Source: Piscirickettsiaceae bacterium
GTDB lineage: Bacteria > Pseudomonadota > Gammaproteobacteria > Thiomicrospirales > Thiomicrospiraceae
Reading direction: 5' to 3'
Length of the DNA stretch: 8,805 nt
NCBI GenBank assembly: GCA_027019045.1
Contig: JALUXI010000221.1
Coordinates: 1-8,805, forward strand
The notes under the pieces were generated by a model. The model worked only from the letters and a program-made list of their open reading frames with translations, was not told the origin of the DNA and did not search any database. Below, in pieces: positions 5,296 through 8,805 of the stretch. Within the stretch, counting starts at the first letter, position 1, and every line of letters begins with the position of its first letter. A program made the translations under genes and the position numbers.

Positions 5296-6836
5296 GATGG
5301 CTGAAGGCGATTGGCAGGGTGTTTCTGCCGAAAAAGCATCAGTGGATGGCTTTGGCACTGGGTGGTTTTGCTGTGTTGGCGTTTGCGCCATTTGAATTCG
5401 CCCCTGCTGCTTTGGTGAGTTTAATCGGGCTTTTCTGGTTATGGACAGAAGCACCGACCAAGGCGGAAGCTTTTAAGACGGGGTTGTGGTTCGGATTGGG
5501 ACTGTTTGGTTTGGGGGTGAGTTGGCTCTTTTCGAGCATCTATATTTACTCTCATGTCGCTTTGCCATTGGCGATTTTAGCGACTTTTATATTTATTCTT
5601 TTTCTCTCGCTTTATGTCGCTTTAGCGGGGGCATTGGCTCGTTATTTATATAGTCAGATTTTTGTCGGTCTTTCCTTGGTGGTGCTGTTTCCTGCGACTT
5701 GGCTACTGTTTGAGTGGCTCAGAGCGACCGCTTTTGGTGGGTTTCCGTTTCTATTATTTGGCACCTCTCATCTCAATACTTGGCTGGATGGTTATGCGCC
5801 TGTGCTGGGTGTGTTAGGGGTAGGCTGGGTTTTAGCTATCTCAGCAGGGGCGATTTTATGGCTGGTGCTCAAAAAAGCGTGGATAGGTGCCAGTTTGGTG
5901 ATGGCGGTGGTGTGGTTGACAGGTTCTGGATTGCAAGAGGTGCAGTGGGTGCAGCCTAAGGGTGAACCCGTCAAGGTCGCTTTGATTCAGGGGAATATTC
6001 CGCAAGAGAAAAAGTGGGAGCCTGATGAATTCTTTCCTTCACTGAAAAAATATGTCGAAGCGACCAAGCAGAATTTAGACGCTGATATTGTGGTGTGGCC
6101 AGAAACGGCGGTGCCTTCTTATTTGGATATGGTGCAGAAGGGGGCATTGAAGCAGTTTATTGAAGATGCTCAACTGCTTGAAACGGATATTATTGCAGGG
6201 ATTATTACTCGAGAGCCTGACCATATCCATTATTACAATGCTATTGTGAACTTTCATCACCCCAAGCAGGAATATCGCAAGCATCACCTGGTGCCATTTA
6301 GTGAATATTTTCCCTTTAGTGATGCGCTCTATGCGTTGACGCAGCTGTTTGATATTCCTTTTTCTCAGTTTACAAAAGGCAGTTACCCGCCCAAAACAAT
6401 GAAGCTAGCAGGGCATGATGTGGGGCTTTCAGTTTGTTACGAAACGGCTTTTGGTGAAGAGTTGGCCGAGCTGATCCCACCTGCGGAAATGATGATTACA
6501 GTGAGTAATGATGCATGGTTTGCCCATACGCTTGAACCCGCACAGCAGTTACAAGAAGTGCAGATGCGTGCTTTGGAGTTGGGGCGAGAGTTTGCACGAG
6601 ATACCAATACGGGGGTGACCGCCATTGTGGATGTGAAAGGGCAGATTAAACAGCAGATTCCGCCATATCAATTTGGCGTGCTGAAAGGTGAGCTACAACC
6701 CTATGAAGGTGAAACCTTTTTTGCCAAATGGAAGCAATTGCCGATTCTGTTTATTTTAAGTCTGATTTTTGGTTTTTACTTTGGTGTCCGATTTGTGCTG
6801 TTTGAGAAGTTAGGCAGATTATACGGGAAAGGATAG
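5292..6836 (+). CDS. lnt: Apolipoprotein N-acyltransferase Lnt
   Basis: Lnt performs the last step of lipoprotein maturation in the inner membrane, moving an acyl chain from phospholipid to the N-terminal diacylglyceryl-cysteine. The 514-residue protein has about six hydrophobic helices in residues 18-210, then a periplasmic nitrilase-like domain with the catalytic triad: E271 in VVWPETAVPSY, K330 in YRKHHLVPFSEYFPF and C382 in LSVCYETAFGE; E338 corresponds to the additional conserved glutamate. A final membrane helix lies near 485-505. All key residues are present and length is normal. The start is fixed by the ATGA overlap with ybeX. It is the last gene of the plus-strand operon; a strong hairpin terminator begins 60 nt downstream. 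Confidence 0.97.
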   Translation: MRWLKAIGRVFLPKKHQWMALALGGFAVLAFAPFEFAPAALVSLIGLFWLWTEAPTKAEAFKTGLWFGLGLFGLGVSWLFSSIYIYSHVALPLAILATFIFILFLSLYVALAGALARYLYSQIFVGLSLVVLFPATWLLFEWLRATAFGGFPFLLFGTSHLNTWLDGYAPVLGVLGVGWVLAISAGAILWLVLKKAWIGASLVMAVVWLTGSGLQEVQWVQPKGEPVKVALIQGNIPQEKKWEPDEFFPSLKKYVEATKQNLDADIVVWPETAVPSYLDMVQKGALKQFIEDAQLLETDIIAGIITREPDHIHYYNAIVNFHHPKQEYRKHHLVPFSEYFPFSDALYALTQLFDIPFSQFTKGSYPPKTMKLAGHDVGLSVCYETAFGEELAELIPPAEMMITVSNDAWFAHTLEPAQQLQEVQMRALELGREFARDTNTGVTAIVDVKGQIKQQIPPYQFGVLKGELQPYEGETFFAKWKQLPILFILSLIFGFYFGVRFVLFEKLGRLYGKG

Positions 6837-6848
6837 GGGGATATGGGG

Positions 6849-6886
6849 TCTGGATTCCCGCGCTGGAGCACGAGAAAACGAGAGCA
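6849..6886. repeat. Possible decayed REP-like palindrome
   Basis: The segment beginning GTCTGGATTCCCGCGCTGGA resembles the left half of widespread REP-like palindromes in which TTCCCGCGC is mirrored by GCGCGGGAA. Here the expected right half is replaced by a degenerate GCACGAGAAAACGAG. One copy alone cannot establish a repeat family; the call rests on memory of similar intergenic elements. Confidence 0.25.
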
Positions 6887-6896
6887 AAATTTTAAA

Positions 6897-6963
6897 AAAA
6901 ATGCCAAAATCCCCAGTCCCGCACCTCAAATTAGGCATCGGGACTGGGGATTTTGGCATTTTT
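6897..6963. terminator. Bidirectional intrinsic terminator, 25-bp perfect stem
   Basis: Bases 6897-6921 are the exact reverse complement of 6939-6963, around a 17-nt loop. The core (ATGCC...CCCG) is flanked by A-run and T-run, so both directions end in Us: TTTTT on the plus strand and seven Ts on the minus strand. It sits between the convergent lnt (stop 6836) and methyltransferase (stop 6973) genes and can serve both. The stem is far longer than termination requires. Confidence 0.93.
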
Positions 6964-6972
6964 GATCGAACT

Positions 6973-7620
6973 CTAGAAAGTAAAAGCTTCTTTTGGTTCG
7001 GCATCGACCAGTGGGGTCATCATGGTTTCAAAAATATCTTCAATATCCCACTCGTCTTGGCTGATGCGCGTATAGAGGCGTGCGGTCATGACAGGGGCTT
7101 TACCTGTGACCACGGCTAGCCGACCACCCAGATTTAGCTTTTCCAAATAGCGTTGTGGCACTTCAGCCACAGAACCTGTAAGCATAATGACATCATACTG
7201 TTCGCCATCATTCCAGTCTTGAATGGCGTTGCCAATTTGATAATCGATATTGGCAAAGTGTTCAAGGCGTTGTTTGGCGGTCTCTTGCAAATCTTTGTAA
7301 AGCTCAACAGTGGTGACTTCTTTAGCAAGGCTGGCCAAAAGGGCTGTGCCGAAACCGCTGCCGGTCCCAATTTCTAGCGCCGTCTCCTCTTCATCTACAT
7401 CCAAAGCTTGAAGCATCCGTGCTTCCACTTTGGGATGAAGCATATTCTGACCGTGTGGCAAGGGCAGTTCGATATCGGCATACGCCAAGTCGATCTGGCT
7501 TTCGTCGACAAAATCATGTCGGGGAATGGAAAGAAACAGATCCAGCACTTTTGGGTCTAGGACATCCCAAGGGCGAATTTGCTGTTCTACCATAAAAAAT
7601 CTTGCTTGTTCTAAATCCAT
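6973..7620 (-). CDS. Protein-L-isoaspartate O-methyltransferase family protein (divergent)
   Basis: The 215-residue protein is a class I SAM-dependent methyltransferase of the PCMT family. SAM-binding motif I is ALEIGTGSGFGTALLASLA (81-99), followed by an acidic strand end TTVEL (103-107). The N-terminal part follows the Pcm pattern: PRHDFV (33-38), AYADIELPLPHGQ (46-58). However, where Pcm has a GQTISQP-type active-site loop, this protein has GQNMLHP (57-63), without the Ser/Thr, so repair of isoaspartyl residues is uncertain; the SAM fold itself looks intact. I chose ATG 7620 because AAGGA lies 7 nt upstream; the ATG at 7626 would be almost on top of it, and the one at 7656 overlaps a likely -10 box. 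It is convergent with lnt and lies 59 nt downstream of the VIT-family gene. Confidence 0.87.
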   Translation of the reverse strand: MDLEQARFFMVEQQIRPWDVLDPKVLDLFLSIPRHDFVDESQIDLAYADIELPLPHGQNMLHPKVEARMLQALDVDEEETALEIGTGSGFGTALLASLAKEVTTVELYKDLQETAKQRLEHFANIDYQIGNAIQDWNDGEQYDVIMLTGSVAEVPQRYLEKLNLGGRLAVVTGKAPVMTARLYTRISQDEWDIEDIFETMMTPLVDAEPKEAFTF

Positions 7621-7655
7621 TCTCATATCCTTGCTAATTATCACACAATCCCGCA

Positions 7656-7661
7656 ATTATA
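7656..7661 (-). promoter_or_regulatory. Candidate -10 box for the methyltransferase gene
   Basis: On the minus strand the sequence reads TATAAT, a perfect -10 hexamer, 35 nt before the ATG at 7620. The hexamer 17 nt further upstream, TTTAAT, is only a weak -35 match and overlaps the stop codon of the transporter gene. It suggests an internal or independent promoter in the 59-nt gap, where no terminator is visible. Confidence 0.5.
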
Positions 7662-7679
7662 CCGAAAACCCCTATGTGA

Positions 7680-8402
7680 TTAAACTGGAACATTAAATAG
7701 TGAACCGATATAAGCGGTCACCACCATGGCTGCAGCGCCCCAGAAGCCGACTCGGAGAGCGCCTTTTAGCACACTGGAACCGCCTACCTTGGCAGCAATG
7801 CCGCCGAGAGTGGAGAGTAAAAGGACAGCAATCGCTGAGATAACGAAGCTAGATTCTGTTGTCCCCATCTTTTCTAGCGGTAGGGCAATGATGAGAATAA
7901 CGGGTAGGATGGCACCGATGGAAAAGGAGGCGGCAGAGGCGACGGCGGCTTGAATAGGGTTGGCCGCATTGGTTTCTGTAATGCCGAGTTCATCTCGAGC
8001 GTGTGCTTCTAGGGGGTCTTTTTCCATTAGCTGGTTGGCGACTTCTAAGGCTAACTCTTTATTTAAGCCTCTCTCTTCATAAATAAGCGCCAGTTCATCT
8101 CGTTCATGTTCCCAGTTGTGTTCAAATTCATAAATTTCTCGTTCAAGGTCAGCTTGCTCACTGTCAGCCTGTGAGCTCACGGAAACATATTCTCCTGCCG
8201 CCATGGACATAGCACCTGCCACGGCTGCCGCAACCGCAGCCACGAGGATTTGGTGCGTATCTGCCCCAGAAGCAATGACTCCCGCTACGACACTGGTGGT
8301 GGAAATGATGCCGTCATTGGCACCCAGGACGGCGGCTCTTAGCCAGCCCATGCGATGTACAAAGTGTTGCTCAAGGTGAGCGTTGAGTTCTGACTTATCC
8401 AT
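7680..8402 (-). CDS. VIT1/CCC1-family iron/manganese transporter
   Basis: The 240-residue membrane protein belongs to the vacuolar iron transporter family, which exports or sequesters Fe2+ and Mn2+ by proton exchange. Family motifs are clear: GANDGIISTTSVVAGV (27-42) in helix 1, MSMAAGEYVSVSSQ (65-78) at the end of helix 2, a charged cytosolic metal-binding segment (about 79-145) rich in Glu with ELALIYEERGL (103-113) and ARDELGI (135-141), and three further helices near 152-175, 184-206 and 214-236. Length matches bacterial members. The start is ATG 8402, with AAGGA 8 nt upstream; a start at 8459 would add 19 residues encoded by the upstream terminator region and lacks a ribosome site. It probably detoxifies excess iron or manganese in the inner membrane; metal preference cannot be read from sequence. 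Confidence 0.93.
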   Translation of the reverse strand: MDKSELNAHLEQHFVHRMGWLRAAVLGANDGIISTTSVVAGVIASGADTHQILVAAVAAAVAGAMSMAAGEYVSVSSQADSEQADLEREIYEFEHNWEHERDELALIYEERGLNKELALEVANQLMEKDPLEAHARDELGITETNAANPIQAAVASAASFSIGAILPVILIIALPLEKMGTTESSFVISAIAVLLLSTLGGIAAKVGGSSVLKGALRVGFWGAAAMVVTAYIGSLFNVPV

Positions 8403-8436
8403 AATCGTATCCTTGGTTGAGTGGGGCAGTGGGTTT

Positions 8437-8442
8437 ATTGTA
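8437..8442 (-). promoter_or_regulatory. Candidate -10 box for the VIT-family transporter
   Basis: The minus strand reads TACAAT, five of six matches to TATAAT, 34 nt before the ATG at 8402 and just past the hsp20 terminator T-run. No good -35 box is found at 16-18 nt; the corresponding bases lie in the terminator stem. Confidence 0.3.
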
Positions 8443-8445
8443 CCC

Positions 8446-8670
8446 AAAAAAAACGGCACAAAACCTAAGGAAGCACTGATTAAATTCCTTGGCTTCTGGA
8501 CATTTGGTTTAGTTCCCTTCGGGCGGGGCTTTAAGGAGGCATCTTCGTTGTTGGGCTTTTTGGCAAGGGCTAGCCATTACCAGCAAAGCCCGCCTAGAAT
8601 CTGCCCCCTTAAAGTCCCGCAGAAGCTCAAGCGATTTAATCAGCGCTTTCCTAAATGGTTTGTGCCGCGG
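8446..8670 (-). terminator. hsp20 intrinsic terminator, split by an insertion in its loop
   Basis: On the minus strand, CGGCACAAACC (8667-8657) pairs with GGTTTTGTGCCG (8465-8454; one bulged base) and is followed directly by eight Ts (8453-8446). These are the two halves of a standard terminator lying 24 nt past the hsp20 stop, now about 190 nt apart because of the element at 8469-8650. As that element is itself self-complementary, the stem may still form. Confidence 0.72.
8465..8654. mobile_element. MITE-like palindromic element with CTAA target duplication (IS5-like)
   Basis: The element spans about 8469-8650 (182 bp) between two CTAA copies (8465-8468 and 8651-8654). Left end GGAAGCACTGATTAAAT and right end, read in reverse, GAAAGCGCTGATTAAAT differ at two positions; the inverted similarity runs on through CTTG and GCTTCTG. 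Further in, the arms remain similar to a central GGCTAGCC palindrome at 8568-8575, with about 22 extra bases in the left arm. No transposase is encoded. A YTAR-type 4-bp duplication is a habit of IS5-family elements, so this may be a non-autonomous IS5 derivative; the family assignment is inference. Confidence 0.68.
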
Positions 8671-8690
8671 TGAGGAGATTAAGTAACAGT

Positions 8691-8805
8691 TTATTTAATT
8701 TCGATGCGTTTTGAAACTTCAGGCTGGTTTGCTTTTGGAATAATGATTTCCAATACGCCGTTGTTATCTTTGGCTTCAATGTGTTCAATATCCACATTCT
8801 CAGGC
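8691..8805 (-). CDS. Hsp20 / alpha-crystallin small heat shock protein, C-terminal fragment
   Basis: Only the last 37 codons are in the window; the gene continues past the right edge. The peptide begins PENVDIEHIEAKDNNGVLEI and ends RIEIK. This matches the end of the alpha-crystallin domain (Pro-Glu-x-Val, an acidic/charged strand, then GVL followed by a hydrophobic strand and PK) and a terminal Ile-x-Ile motif (IEI), which docks onto neighbouring dimers in the oligomer. Such proteins are ATP-independent holdases that bind unfolding proteins during heat or other stress. Its terminator lies 24 nt downstream. Promoter and heat-shock control are outside the window. Confidence 0.85.
   Translation of the reverse strand, partial: PENVDIEHIEAKDNNGVLEIIIPKANQPEVSKRIEIK

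Noticed and set aside
6901..7119. A 72-codon plus-strand frame starting in the convergent hairpin
   Set aside because: Its first codons are the terminator stem and the rest is antisense to the methyltransferase gene.
8403..8459. Upstream start adding 19 residues to the VIT-family protein
   Set aside because: It lies at the hsp20 terminator stem and lacks a ribosome site, while ATG 8402 has AAGGA correctly spaced and matches the family N-terminus.
8383..8673. A 96-codon plus-strand frame opposite the VIT gene start
   Set aside because: It runs through the terminator and the palindromic element, with no ribosome site; the peptide is a translation of inverted-repeat DNA.
1..8805. A new defence, toxin or biosynthetic system
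   Set aside because: All large genes belong to known housekeeping or stress families; no nuclease, toxin-antitoxin pair, reverse transcriptase or phage gene was found. The novelty is in the inserted elements and hairpins.

Overview
The window looks like a piece of a gammaproteobacterial chromosome with moderate GC. The main support is the gene order miaB, ybeZ (PhoH-like ATPase), ybeY, ybeX, lnt, which is the order found in Escherichia coli and relatives. The protein sequences are clearly not enterobacterial. A marine or sulfur-oxidising gammaproteobacterium (Thiomicrospira / Hydrogenovibrio type) would fit, but this is a low-confidence guess from general style, not from a marker gene.

Layout, left to right. 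Positions 1-204 hold a possible start of a minus-strand gene running off the left edge, and the leader of a type IV prepilin-like gene (205-822) with a terminator-like UUCG hairpin just before its ribosome binding site. After a clean intrinsic terminator (about 849-870) comes a small coiled-coil, membrane-anchored protein (945-1385) built on three nearly identical 54-bp repeats. Its stop overlaps the start of miaB. The plus-strand block miaB - ybeZ - ybeY - ybeX - lnt (1378-6836) is compact (gaps of 12, 21 and -4 nt) except for 147 nt between ybeZ and ybeY. A bidirectional hairpin terminator with a 25-bp perfect stem (6897-6963) separates lnt from the convergent minus-strand genes: a divergent isoaspartyl-methyltransferase-family gene (6973-7620), a VIT1/CCC1-family iron/manganese transporter (7680-8402) and the 3' end of an Hsp20 small heat shock protein (8691-8805).

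The operon joins tRNA modification (MiaB), ribosome/RNA quality control (YbeZ, YbeY), a CBS-domain protein of the CorC/HlyC family (YbeX) and apolipoprotein N-acylation (Lnt). The minus-strand group is a loose set of stress or homeostasis genes, with separate promoter signals likely.

The most interesting material is in the non-coding DNA. Two short palindromic, MITE-like insertions can be reconstructed with target duplications. One (about 3768-3911, flanked by the 8-mer GAGTACTC) sits at the ybeZ/ybeY junction and now encodes the last ten residues of YbeZ. Removing it on paper restores a normal stop and a 22-nt gap to ybeY. The other (about 8469-8650, flanked by CTAA) sits exactly in the loop of the hsp20 intrinsic terminator. 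I found no CRISPR array, RNA gene, phage gene or defence system here.
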